From assembly GCF_900111565.1 (NCBI RefSeq), contig NZ_FOIK01000001.1, forward strand, positions 2,139,309 through 2,203,308: a stretch of 64,000 nucleotides of DNA, written 5' to 3'. Source of the DNA: Paenibacillus sp. NFR01 (GTDB lineage: Bacteria; Bacillota; Bacilli; Paenibacillales; Paenibacillaceae). The position numbers and the translations under genes are program-made. The notes below the pieces were generated by a model that was given only the letters and a program-made list of their open reading frames with translations, was not told where the DNA came from and did not search any database. The stretch's first letter is position 1; each line of letters begins with the position of its first letter. Below are positions 9,201 to 16,710 of this stretch, one piece after another.

Positions 9201-9626
9201 ACCCGGCGAAGCAATGCCGACATCCTGGGTATAAATGACATCCAGACCGGCTGCCCGGCCCTCCATGGTCACATGCCAGAACCAAACATTGCCTTCTTCC
9301 AGCGTGAATGCGACCTGATAACGAAGCTGGCCTCCCCGCTCGCCCGCGCCGGAGCCTGCACGTATTTCACCCTGCCAGAGAAGCCGCTTGCCTTCTTGAC
9401 TGAACCGGCTGCCCGATTGTACGCCAAGCAGCGGCCAGGCTTGAATCCCTTCCGGTGTATGCAGGCGGAGATAAAGATTGCCCGGCGCACCGTCCACGCC
9501 GTTGGAGAGCAACTGGTTGATCATCATCTGGCCGCCGATGGCCTGATAGAGATCGCCTGTGCCGAGGAATGTAAATTGAAGTTCATCTTGCTGAAGCGAC
9601 AGTTTGGAGTTGTCTATCGTTGCCAT
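6243..9626 (-). CDS. GH94-type glycoside phosphorylase, probable 1,2-beta-oligoglucan phosphorylase
   Basis: The protein has 1127 residues, much longer than cellobiose phosphorylases (about 800) but the size of the 1,2-beta-oligoglucan phosphorylases (EC 2.4.1.333). It has no signal peptide, so it is cytosolic. The N-terminal beta-sandwich includes SNEAYLSQYIDH and STDGFQFFGLSYKET; the alpha/alpha barrel carries GDWDD (773-777), equivalent to the GDWND of GH94 with the acid Asp. It would split sophorooligosaccharides with phosphate to glucose 1-phosphate. It lies 63 bases after the GH3 gene. The same set of genes (GH94, GH3, ABC importer, LacI) is known from Listeria innocua. GH149 beta-1,3-oligoglucan phosphorylases are of similar size and remain an alternative. 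Confidence 0.82.
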   Translation of the reverse strand: MATIDNSKLSLQQDELQFTFLGTGDLYQAIGGQMMINQLLSNGVDGAPGNLYLRLHTPEGIQAWPLLGVQSGSRFSQEGKRLLWQGEIRAGSGAGERGGQLRYQVAFTLEEGNVWFWHVTMEGRAAGLDVIYTQDVGIASPGAVTSNEAYLSQYIDHTVFQDQGGRYVVCSRQNQPQGGKFPYLQQGLLEGAAGYSTDGFQFFGLSYKETDRPEALYREKLASEVYQYEFAYTALQSALIDLDGKASFTFYGLFREDHPAAITELEFADALQLAWSKARGSLAAPAPGEWVERTAASPMIGAPLQTEELSDEELDALYPQRFQEEWDNGELLAFFTDTYEHVVLKRKELLVERPHGHILMSGDNARLNAEVMTTTSYMYGIFNSQVVVGNTNFNKMLSNARNALNVYKTSGQRIYVEMDGQFRLLTMPSLFEIGFNYVRWHYKTAEDTLIITNYTAAYAPEIRLHVRSASGKAYRFLVSNQVTMNVAEYEIPFHMSRDEDGALSFRADKSGMSADVYPELTYKIMVDGADYRLGDESLLAAGAAAGSASLAVLELAASAEWTLTFQGLLDGQARPYGGTTFEAEKANYRDFFTGVMNGFKLTGADGGEDGLFKVNALAWWYTHNMLVHYSVPHGLEQYGGAAWGTRDVCQGPVEYFLATHKYGQVREILLTVFAHQYEDDGNWPQWFMFDKYTAVQQEESHGDIIVWPLKVLGDYLRATGDYAVLDELLPYTRKHSFDFTEDVYPLRAHVLKELDYIKTHFLHDTFLSAYGDGDWDDTLQPANAQLKQYMVSSWTVALTYQTVRGLAGVLRDQDAGWSAELLNMAEGIKGDFNRYMLGTEVIPGFLYFEDPEHAKLMLHPQDKETGIQYRLLPMTRSMIGELLTPEQMEAHYKLIQEQFLCPDGVRLMNHPAQYAGGVSTHFKRAEQAANFGREIGLQYVHAHIRFVEAMAKIGKRDQVWKGLATINPIGIRDAVPNAELRQSNAYFSSSDGKFANRYEAQERFSELRTGSVQVKGGWRIYSSGPGIYMNQLISNVLGIREEGSDLIIDPVLPDELDGTRFDFEYGGAPVTFKYHCGEGGLRRVAVNGQDVQAERLANPYRLGGLRIAGEDIKRLSGTEHVVIDIYM

Positions 9627-9689
9627 TTCTCTTCACTTCCTTATCTGCTGCGGCATATGCCGCTTTTATCTATCCTTGCGATTTCGGCA

Positions 9690-11855
9690 TTAGATTAGCC
9701 GGAACTCCGCGGCGAGTACATCACGGCTGTTGCCGCCCACGTAAACATCGAACCATCCGGGATCGCTCGACACCGTCAAGTCGCTGTGGTGATAACGGAG
9801 CTGGCGTTCTTCGATGGCGAAAATCATCTCGGCGCTTTCGCCGGGCGCCAGGTCGACCTGCTTGAAGGCCTTCAGTTCTTTGACCGGACGGACCACCTCT
9901 CCCGACCGGTCGCGGAGATACAGCTGTACGGTTTCCGTACCCGCCAGGCTGCCTGTGTTGATCACCTTCACTTTAACCTCAACCGGCTGATCGTCCTTCA
10001 AAATACCCGAAGACAACGTCAAGCCTTCATAGGTAAAGGAGGTATAGCTAAGGCCGAATCCGAATGGCAAGAGCGGCTCGTTAGGTGCATCGATGTATTT
10101 GGAGATATACCGGTTCCCGTCTTCGACCTGCGGCTTCGGACGGCCGGTGCTGAATGCATTATAGTAGACCGGAACCTGACCGACGGAATCCGGAAAAGAT
10201 ACGCTCAGACGGCCGGAAGGGTTCACCTTGCCGTAGAGCAGATCCGCGAGGGCCGCTCCGCCTTCGCTGCCCGGGAACCAGGCTTCGAGCACCGCGTCCG
10301 CCTGATCGTATACGCCGTGCAGATCGAGCGGACGTCCGTTGAATAGCACGACGGCCAGCGGCTTGCCCAGCCCCTTCATCAGCCGGATCAATTCCAGCTG
10401 CGCATCCGGCAGCTTAATGTTGGTGCGGCTGCCGCCCTCGCCGCTCATCTCGGAGGCTTCGCCGACGGCAAGGACAATCACATCCGCAGCCGCTGCGGCT
10501 TTCAAAGCGGCTTCCTTCTGTACGGCAGTGATGGTATGAATGCCGGAGCCTTCGGCAACAGTGACTAGCCCGGCATTGCCGGCCAGCGACCGCATTGCTC
10601 CGCTAAGCTTCGCTACTTGCTCCTTGGAACCGGTCCAGGACCACCAGCCGAGAATGTCCCCGCTGTCCGCGAACGGGCCGATCAGCGCCACGCGCTGCTC
10701 GATGTTCAGCGGAAGCACGCCTTCATTCTTCAGAAGCACGCTTGATTTCTCGGCCAGCTTGCGCGCCGCCCGGCGGTGTTCCGCGCTGAATACAATTTCC
10801 TTCTCCAGCGCCGGGTCCGCGCCGCGCATTGGGTTCTCGAACAATCCGAGCTTCTCTTTAAGCTGCAGGATGCGCAGCACCGCTTCGTCGATCAGCGCTT
10901 CATCGACCAGTCCTACTTCCACCAGCTCCGGCAGATGATTCAGGTAGCTTACCGTCATCATGTCGATATCGACCCCGGCCCAAATGGCTTTTAGCGCAGC
11001 TTCCTTATCGTCTTCCGCCGCCCCGTGGGCCACCATTTCCTTAATCGAAGCCCAGTCGGAGATGACTACGCCGTCGAAGCCCCATTCCGCGCGCAGGATG
11101 CCGCGCAGCAGCTTGCGGTTGCCGGTGGCCGGGATGCCGTCCACGACATTGAACGAGGTCATCACCATCTCCGCGCCGGCGTCCAAAGCCGCTTTATATG
11201 CAGGCAGATAATACTCGCGCAATTGGCGCTCCGACAGGTCGACCGTATTGTAATCCCGGCCGCCTTCAGCCGCGCCGTAGGCGGCAAAATGCTTGACGCA
11301 AGCAGCCACGCGGGACATATCTTGGGTCAAATTTTTTCCTTGGAACCCTTCCACAAATGCCTTCGCAAAGACACTGTTCAGATAAGGATCCTCCCCGGTG
11401 GATTCCATGACACGTCCCCAGCGGGGGTCGCGGACCAGATCGAGCATCGGGGCAAACGTGACATGCAGGCCGGAAACCGCTGCTTCCCTTGCCGCTATGG
11501 CCGCGCTTTGCTCGGCCAGCTCCGGATTCCAGGAGCTGCCGATCGCCAGCGGGATCGGAAAAATCGTCTTGAACCCATGAACAATATCGGCCATGAACAG
11601 CAGCGGAATGCCGAGCCGGCTGTTCTCCAGATGTTTCTTCTGAACGGCCATTACCTTCTCCGCGCCGGCTACGCCAAGCACAGAACCGGCATTGCGCACC
11701 GTATCGCTGCCGATGCCCAGCTCTTCCAAGGGACCCGTAATCTCCGAGTCGTCGCCCGGCTCATCGTAGAACGGCGCTGCGAGCTGCAGAAGCTGGGCTA
11801 TCTTTTCTTCAAGCGTCATATGCTGTACGTATTTATGATACAAATGCTCAGACAT
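9690..11855 (-). CDS. GH3 beta-glucosidase
   Basis: The protein has 721 residues without a signal peptide, so it is intracellular. The (beta/alpha)8 domain holds KHFAAYGAAEGGRDYN and the nucleophile Asp267 in GVVISDW. A second alpha/beta domain contains SEMSGEGGSR, where the acid/base Glu is expected, and a fibronectin III-like domain ends the protein (VKVKVINTGSLAGTETVQLYLRD). GGAGGG lies nine bases before the ATG. It releases glucose from beta-glucosides; next to the GH94 gene, sophorose and short 1,2-beta-glucans are the likely substrates, as for the Listeria GH3 enzyme. The specificity is inferred from context. Confidence 0.92.
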   Translation of the reverse strand: MSEHLYHKYVQHMTLEEKIAQLLQLAAPFYDEPGDDSEITGPLEELGIGSDTVRNAGSVLGVAGAEKVMAVQKKHLENSRLGIPLLFMADIVHGFKTIFPIPLAIGSSWNPELAEQSAAIAAREAAVSGLHVTFAPMLDLVRDPRWGRVMESTGEDPYLNSVFAKAFVEGFQGKNLTQDMSRVAACVKHFAAYGAAEGGRDYNTVDLSERQLREYYLPAYKAALDAGAEMVMTSFNVVDGIPATGNRKLLRGILRAEWGFDGVVISDWASIKEMVAHGAAEDDKEAALKAIWAGVDIDMMTVSYLNHLPELVEVGLVDEALIDEAVLRILQLKEKLGLFENPMRGADPALEKEIVFSAEHRRAARKLAEKSSVLLKNEGVLPLNIEQRVALIGPFADSGDILGWWSWTGSKEQVAKLSGAMRSLAGNAGLVTVAEGSGIHTITAVQKEAALKAAAAADVIVLAVGEASEMSGEGGSRTNIKLPDAQLELIRLMKGLGKPLAVVLFNGRPLDLHGVYDQADAVLEAWFPGSEGGAALADLLYGKVNPSGRLSVSFPDSVGQVPVYYNAFSTGRPKPQVEDGNRYISKYIDAPNEPLLPFGFGLSYTSFTYEGLTLSSGILKDDQPVEVKVKVINTGSLAGTETVQLYLRDRSGEVVRPVKELKAFKQVDLAPGESAEMIFAIEERQLRYHHSDLTVSSDPGWFDVYVGGNSRDVLAAEFRLI

Positions 11856-11870
11856 CGCTGTAATCCCTCC

Positions 11871-12055
11871 ATCGAATCGAAATCTCGAATCGTTTCTTTC
11901 TCCATATCCCTTTATTTATAAGGTTTTATTTATAGTCTTTGTTATTTTATTCATAAACGTTTCAATTAGTTTCGATAGAAGTTCCACGAACGTCCGCTAA
12001 CCGGTACGTCGTATTATAGCGACAGGCAGTCCAGCATCTCTTTGGCCTGCCTGTC
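11871..12055 (-). promoter_or_regulatory. Intergenic control region before the GH3 gene
   Basis: The 248 bases between the GH3 start and the lacI-type stop hold AAACGTTTCAAT (11955-11966) and TCGAATCGTTTC (11885-11896), both related to the operators before the binding-protein gene. They also hold a 9-bp inverted repeat, GACAGGCAG (12021-12029) with CTGCCTGTC (12047-12055), which has no T-run after it. TATAAT on the minus strand (12018-12013) has no convincing -35. The region probably allows separate control of the two enzyme genes. Confidence 0.5.
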
Positions 12056-12103
12056 CCAGCTGTCCCATTCATGCCCGCCGGGCTCATGATGATTCATCTC
12101 CGG

Positions 12104-13096
12104 TCAACTTCGGGACGACACGGATTTCCGTTCCATCAGTTCAATCTTAAGCTTATAAAAATCGTTCACAAGGTCGCCGTTCAGCATCTGGAACAACAGA
12201 TGCCCGGCCAGCGAGCCGGATTCGTACATCGGCTGGCGGATCGTTGTCAGCGAGGGCTGGATATATTCCGCAAGTTGAATATCGTCGAACCCGATGACCG
12301 AAATATCGTCCGGAACCGAAACTTTGGCTTCTTCGAACGCCTTCATTCCGCCGACGGCCATCTCATCGTTGGCGTAGAAGACCGCCGAAGGCAGCTCGCC
12401 CTGCATCAGCATCATTTTGGTCGCCTTATAACCGCCTTCGCGGATAAAATTGCCGCTCAGCTTCCATTTCGCCTTCTCGCTAAGCCCGGCTTCGCGCATG
12501 GCCCGCAGAAATCCCTGGTAGCGCAAGGCATTATCGTAGGAATCCGGCGGCCCGCTGATATAAGCAATCGAACGGTGACCGTTGTCGATCAGATGCCGGG
12601 TGGCGTCATAGCCTCCCTGTTCCCCGTCAACCACGACATTAATCAAGCCTTCACCGGCGATCAGACGGTCCATCACCACGATCGGGAATCGCGGACCGGC
12701 GGCGAGATGCAGAATTTCATCCGTAATGTTGTGGGCGAGCACGATGGCGCCGTCCACCCGCTTTTCCAGCAAATACCGGACAGCCGTTGAATCCTTGCCC
12801 CCCATGGAACTGCAGGCAATCAGATCATAGGAATTGGATAAGGCCACATCCTGAATGCTGCGGATTAATTCCGAGTAATAGGGACCCGACAGGTCTCTTA
12901 CAATTAGAGCGATGGTATTGGTCCGGCTGCGCTTCAAATCCATGGCAAACCCGTTCTTCTGGTAATTGAGCTGCCTTGCGGCTTCCAGCACCTTTTCCCT
13001 TGTTTTTGCGCTGACTTTGCTGTCCCCGCTCATCGCATACGAGGCCGTCGACAGCGCCACCCCTGCCAGCTTGGCCACATCCTTGATCGTTGCCAT
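12104..13096 (-). CDS. LacI-family regulator of the 1,2-beta-glucan locus
   Basis: The protein has about 330 residues. ATIKDVAKLAGVALSTASYAMSG is the helix-turn-helix and hinge, followed by a sugar-binding effector domain with PDDISVIGFDDIQLAEYIQPSLTTIRQP. The ATG at 13096 is preceded by AAGGAAGGG at ten bases; the upstream TTG at 13105 is too close to that site. It sits between the permease and GH3 genes in the same direction, so it very likely regulates this locus through the palindromes at 16317-16332 and 16499-16512. The inducer is probably a sophorooligosaccharide, by context only. Confidence 0.92.
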   Translation of the reverse strand: MATIKDVAKLAGVALSTASYAMSGDSKVSAKTREKVLEAARQLNYQKNGFAMDLKRSRTNTIALIVRDLSGPYYSELIRSIQDVALSNSYDLIACSSMGGKDSTAVRYLLEKRVDGAIVLAHNITDEILHLAAGPRFPIVVMDRLIAGEGLINVVVDGEQGGYDATRHLIDNGHRSIAYISGPPDSYDNALRYQGFLRAMREAGLSEKAKWKLSGNFIREGGYKATKMMLMQGELPSAVFYANDEMAVGGMKAFEEAKVSVPDDISVIGFDDIQLAEYIQPSLTTIRQPMYESGSLAGHLLFQMLNGDLVNDFYKLKIELMERKSVSSRS

Positions 13097-13138
13097 CTTT
13101 TTCAACCCTTCCTTAAGCCGTGCATTAGTTACTTTATA

Positions 13139-13963
13139 CTATTTTATGCCAGAGATCGTATATCCTTCTATGATATGCTTCTGGAAGAAGATAAATATAA
13201 TAATAATAGGAATAACCATAAAGGCAGCCCCGGCCATCTGCAGGCCGAACTCTGTACCGTATTGGCCTTTCAGCAGCGACAGTCCGACGGACAACGTGTA
13301 GAGCCGCTCGTCATTGGCGATAATCAGCGGCCACAGGAAGCTGTTCCAGGCTCCGATGAACGTCAGAATTCCCTGTACCGCAAACACCGGCTTCACGATT
13401 GGCACCATCAGCTGAAAAAAGATCCGCAGCTCGCCCGCTCCGTCCAGCCTTGCCGCCTCCAGCAGATCCATCGGAATCGTCGTCATAAACTGGCGGAACA
13501 GGAAGATCGCAAACGCCCCGACCAGACCCGGAAGCACAATCCCGCCCATCGTATTGACCAGATGCATTTTATTGATAATCAGATACGTCGGAATCATGGT
13601 GACCTGACCCGGGATCATCATCGTTGCCAGAATGACATAGAAGAATTTATTTTTCCCCGGAAAATCAAACTTGGCAAACGCGTAGCCCGCCATCGCATTC
13701 AGGAACAACCCGACGAAAGAGCAGAGCACGATAATCAGCGTGTTTTTCAAATAGATCAAAAAGTTCATTTTCACGAACAAATCGCGGTAATTGTCCAGCG
13801 TAGGGTGACTCGGAAAAAGCGCCGGCGGAATTACCGTAAATTCATTTTCCGGCTTAAACGACGAGCCGATCATCCAGATGAACGGCACCATCATCAGAAG
13901 TCCTCCGATAACGAGCAGCGCGATCATCAATCCTTTTTCTAGTGTTTTCATTCTCAGTGCCAT
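13139..13963 (-). CDS. Carbohydrate ABC transporter permease, MalG type
   Basis: The protein has 274 residues and about six membrane segments. The EAA loop is visible as EAARLDGAGELRIFFQLMVPIVKP, which contacts the ATPase. AGGAGGG lies seven bases before the ATG. It starts 41 bases after the stop of the partner permease. The locus encodes no ATPase, so a shared MsmK/MsmX-type ATPase from elsewhere must drive import, as is common for Firmicute sugar importers. Confidence 0.93.
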   Translation of the reverse strand: MALRMKTLEKGLMIALLVIGGLLMMVPFIWMIGSSFKPENEFTVIPPALFPSHPTLDNYRDLFVKMNFLIYLKNTLIIVLCSFVGLFLNAMAGYAFAKFDFPGKNKFFYVILATMMIPGQVTMIPTYLIINKMHLVNTMGGIVLPGLVGAFAIFLFRQFMTTIPMDLLEAARLDGAGELRIFFQLMVPIVKPVFAVQGILTFIGAWNSFLWPLIIANDERLYTLSVGLSLLKGQYGTEFGLQMAGAAFMVIPIIIIFIFFQKHIIEGYTISGIK

Positions 13964-14004
13964 GCCAGTTCCCTCCTACTTCAGCCTTCAGCAGCCGCTG
14001 AACC

Positions 14005-14904
14005 TTAATATTCCACTTCTTTCTTTTTGACCGCGAATTGAATCAGTGTGGCGATAATGATGATAATGAACAGCACGAACGAACCCGCAGCCGCATAACC
14101 GAATTTGCTGAGCTGGAACCCGTTGTTATAAATGAAGAGCGCCATGGACATCGTCGAATTCAGCGGTCCGCCCTTGGTCATGACCAGCGGTTCTTCGAAG
14201 AATTGAATCCAGCCGATCAACGTCGTAATGGTCACAAAGAAAGTAGCGAATCCGAGCAGAGGAACCGTGATGAAGCGAATCTTTTTCCAGCCGGTCGCCC
14301 CGTCAATTTCCGCCGCCTCGTAGTAGGAACGCGGAATGCCTTGAAGCGCCGCCAAGAAAATGATCATATTTAGACCGATCGATTTCCAGAACGCCAGCAG
14401 AATCAGCGATAATTTAGCCAGAACGGGGTCCTGAAGCCACTGCTGCGCCGGGATGTCAAACCAGGAGAGTACGTAGTTAAATAATCCGTAAGTACCGTTA
14501 TACAAGTAGCCCCATACCACGGCAACGGCCACAATATTGGTGATGGAAGGCATATAATAGATGACCCGGAAGCTTTTGAACAGCCAGCCGGTCCCGTAAT
14601 TCAGCAGCATCGCTACGGCCATGGACACAACCACGACAAGCGGAACGCCGATCACAACGTAAACCATCGTGTTGTACATCGATTTCAAAAAAACAGGATC
14701 CTTGAAAATATCGAGATAGTTGCTGATTCTGACCCCATGAATATTCGAGTAATTCGCAAGGCCCACCAAATCCATATCCGTAAAGCTGATAACCAGCGCA
14801 ATAATAATCGGGATAATAGAGAACAGCGTTAACAGAATCACTGCCGGAGCGATAAACATATACGGATATTTATGCTTGTTCCATTGCTTCACAAATGAAC
14901 TCAC
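14005..14904 (-). CDS. Carbohydrate ABC transporter permease, MalF type
   Basis: The protein has about 299 residues and six membrane segments. The EAA loop reads EAAEIDGATGWKKIRFITVPLL. The frame can start at GTG 14913 or GTG 14904; AAAGGG is ten bases before the second and only one before the first, so 14904 is preferred. It pairs with the MalG-type permease downstream and the binding protein upstream to form the importer for the oligosaccharide handled by the GH94 and GH3 enzymes. Confidence 0.92.
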   Translation of the reverse strand: MSSFVKQWNKHKYPYMFIAPAVILLTLFSIIPIIIALVISFTDMDLVGLANYSNIHGVRISNYLDIFKDPVFLKSMYNTMVYVVIGVPLVVVVSMAVAMLLNYGTGWLFKSFRVIYYMPSITNIVAVAVVWGYLYNGTYGLFNYVLSWFDIPAQQWLQDPVLAKLSLILLAFWKSIGLNMIIFLAALQGIPRSYYEAAEIDGATGWKKIRFITVPLLGFATFFVTITTLIGWIQFFEEPLVMTKGGPLNSTMSMALFIYNNGFQLSKFGYAAAGSFVLFIIIIIATLIQFAVKKKEVEY

Positions 14905-14956
14905 TTGCCTCACACCCTTTCACTTTCTTTTCTTCCATTTGGAAGGAACAAGCCTA

Positions 14957-14990
14957 CTGCCGGAACCTCAGTGGAGAGAGATTCCGGCAG
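14957..14990 (-). promoter_or_regulatory. Intercistronic hairpin after the binding-protein gene
   Basis: CTGCCGGAA (14957-14965) pairs with TTCCGGCAG (14982-14990). No T-run follows in the minus direction, so it is more likely an RNA-stabilising or partial-stop element. That would keep the binding protein in excess over the permeases, as is usual in such operons. Confidence 0.55.
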
Positions 14991-15012
14991 TCCGCCTGAA
15001 GAAGAATTGCAA

Positions 15013-16254
15013 TTATTTATTGCCGAGCAGTTCGTTGGCCTTATCGTTCAGTTTATCCAGTTCGGTCTGCGTGTCCGCGCCGCCGATGGTAATCTGTTCG
15101 AACGCAGCCATAGCGGCTTGGGCGATTTCTTCATACTCTTTAACGGTTGGTGCAGGACGGGAATTCTCCAGCTGTTTACCGAATGCGGCAATCATCGGAT
15201 CGCTAAGCGCCGGGTCGGACCAGGCTGCTTTCAGCGCCGGCATCGAGTTGGAAGTCTCGTAGTATTTCAGCTGCGCTTTTTGTTCCGCCATGAAGGAGAT
15301 GAACTTCGCAGCTTCGTCAGGGTTCTTGGCGTATTCAAAGATGGACAGATCCGCGCCGCCGATGGAGGAGGTGTTGGTTTCTTTTGCCGGCAGCGTGGTT
15401 ACGGACCATTTGCCGTCGATCTCGGGAGCTTTATCTTTAACGGTCTGGATCATCCAAGGACCGCTGATGAACATGGCCATCTTGCCGTCTTTAAATGCGG
15501 CTACCGTATCCAGGTCCGTGCCTTTTGGCGACAGGCCTTCATCGTAGAAGCTCTTCAGGAAGTTGACCGTATCGACATAAGCCGGCTGATTGAACTGCGG
15601 CTGACGGTTCGCGTCGATGATGTCGCTTCCGTTCTGCCAAGCAAAGATGACAGGGAAAATGGAGTCTTTGCCTTCGATCGGCAAGGCGTAATGGCCGGCT
15701 CCGCCTTTGGCTACCAGCTTTTTGCTGGCATCCTTCAGCTCATCCCAGGTCTTCGGACCTTCCGGATAACCGACATCGCTGAGCAGATCCGTTCGGTAGA
15801 ACATGGCGCGCGTCTCCACATAGAACGGGATGCCTACGGTTTTGCCTTCATATTGCGTCGTTTGCACGGCACCGTCGAAGAAGTTCTCCGCTTTCATGCT
15901 TGGATATTTTTCGATATATGGAGCCATGTCCTTCAAAGCGCCGGCAGCCGCAAATTCAGGAACCCAGGTCGTTCCCATCTGAACCACGTCCGGACCGCTC
16001 TTCGAAGCCACAGCCGTCAGCAGCTTATCATGTGCGGTATCCCATGGAATTGCTTGAACCTCGACTTTAACCCCAGGGTTCTCGGCTTCGTACATATCCG
16101 CAATCGGCTGAACGGTGTCCGCTGTACCCATGAACCATACCTTCAACGTCTTGTTGTCTCCAGATGCTGAATTGCCAGAGTTGCCGCAGCCGGCTGCGAC
16201 CAAGGAAAAGCTCATTAAAAGTGCTGCAATCGTAAATCCGGTTTTCTTTTTCAT
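15013..16254 (-). CDS. Sugar ABC transporter solute-binding lipoprotein
   Basis: The protein has 413 residues with a signal peptide and lipobox VAAGC (Cys23), so it is anchored outside the membrane. The mature part is a family 1 binding protein (TLKVWFMGTADTVQPIADMYEAENPG..., GPDVVQMGTTWVPEFAAAG). It is the first gene of the locus and is probably the 1,2-beta-oligoglucan receptor, like Lin1841 of Listeria; that substrate is inferred from the neighbouring GH94 gene. It is followed by a hairpin and then the two permeases. Confidence 0.92.
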   Translation of the reverse strand: MKKKTGFTIAALLMSFSLVAAGCGNSGNSASGDNKTLKVWFMGTADTVQPIADMYEAENPGVKVEVQAIPWDTAHDKLLTAVASKSGPDVVQMGTTWVPEFAAAGALKDMAPYIEKYPSMKAENFFDGAVQTTQYEGKTVGIPFYVETRAMFYRTDLLSDVGYPEGPKTWDELKDASKKLVAKGGAGHYALPIEGKDSIFPVIFAWQNGSDIIDANRQPQFNQPAYVDTVNFLKSFYDEGLSPKGTDLDTVAAFKDGKMAMFISGPWMIQTVKDKAPEIDGKWSVTTLPAKETNTSSIGGADLSIFEYAKNPDEAAKFISFMAEQKAQLKYYETSNSMPALKAAWSDPALSDPMIAAFGKQLENSRPAPTVKEYEEIAQAAMAAFEQITIGGADTQTELDKLNDKANELLGNK

Positions 16255-16316
16255 TCTTCCTTCACCCCTGTTTTAGTGTGAGCCAAACTTGAAATAGCTA
16301 TGAATAAAGCCCTTAC

Positions 16317-16332
16317 ATCGAAACGTTTCGAT
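16317..16332. promoter_or_regulatory. Perfect 16-bp LacI-type operator
   Basis: ATCGAAACGTTTCGAT is a perfect palindrome with central CG. It lies 63 bases before the binding-protein start, within the transcribed leader if the promoter at 16520-16548 is used. Bound repressor there would block elongating polymerase. The flanking half site, TATCGAAA at 16336-16343, may extend it. Confidence 0.8.
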
Positions 16333-16498
16333 TTTTATCGAAAAAAAATTCGAATCCTCGCCTACGCTTTAGCCGTCTTTCTAGCGAATACAGGTATTAT
16401 TAACCTCTACTAACTGGGTTGAAACGGCTTCCATAGATGTTTATCGTGTTGAAGAAGCGGAAATCTGAACGTTTTTACTTGTTTATCGAATCAATCAT

Positions 16499-16548
16499 TC
16501 GAATCGTTTCGATAGGCCTATTATAAGACGAAGTGTTAGCGATTTCAA
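16499..16548 (-). promoter_or_regulatory. Main promoter of the 1,2-beta-glucan locus with operator
   Basis: On the minus strand TTGAAA (16548-16543) and TATAAT (16525-16520) are separated by 17 bases, a near-consensus sigma-A promoter. The operator TCGAATCGTTTCGA (16499-16512) lies on the start of transcription. Together with the palindrome 170 bases downstream this gives two repressor sites that could be joined by looping. The rest of the 456-base gap (16549-16710) holds no gene; it carries the leader of the ger operon, for which I see only a weak sigma-G-like CATACATA at 16648. Confidence 0.75.
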
Positions 16549-16710
16549 GGGGGAGGCACTAAAAAGTTTTCTTAAACGCCAGCAGATGGTGCTGTACCCT
16601 CCCTCCTCATTGCGTTGGGTTTGATCTAGCTAAAGGCTGCCCGGTTTGTCATACATAACTTTTGGAAAAACCGGACAACTTATTGGATATTTGAGGAAGG
16701 AGGCCGAGGA

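Noticed and set aside
12021-12055. Intrinsic terminator after the second lacI-type gene
   Set aside because: The 9-bp inverted repeat is perfect but no T-run follows on the minus strand; kept only as part of the control region.
16640-16660. Sigma-G promoter before the ger operon
   Set aside because: CATACATA resembles the -10, but the -35 region fits poorly, so I do not annotate it as a promoter.
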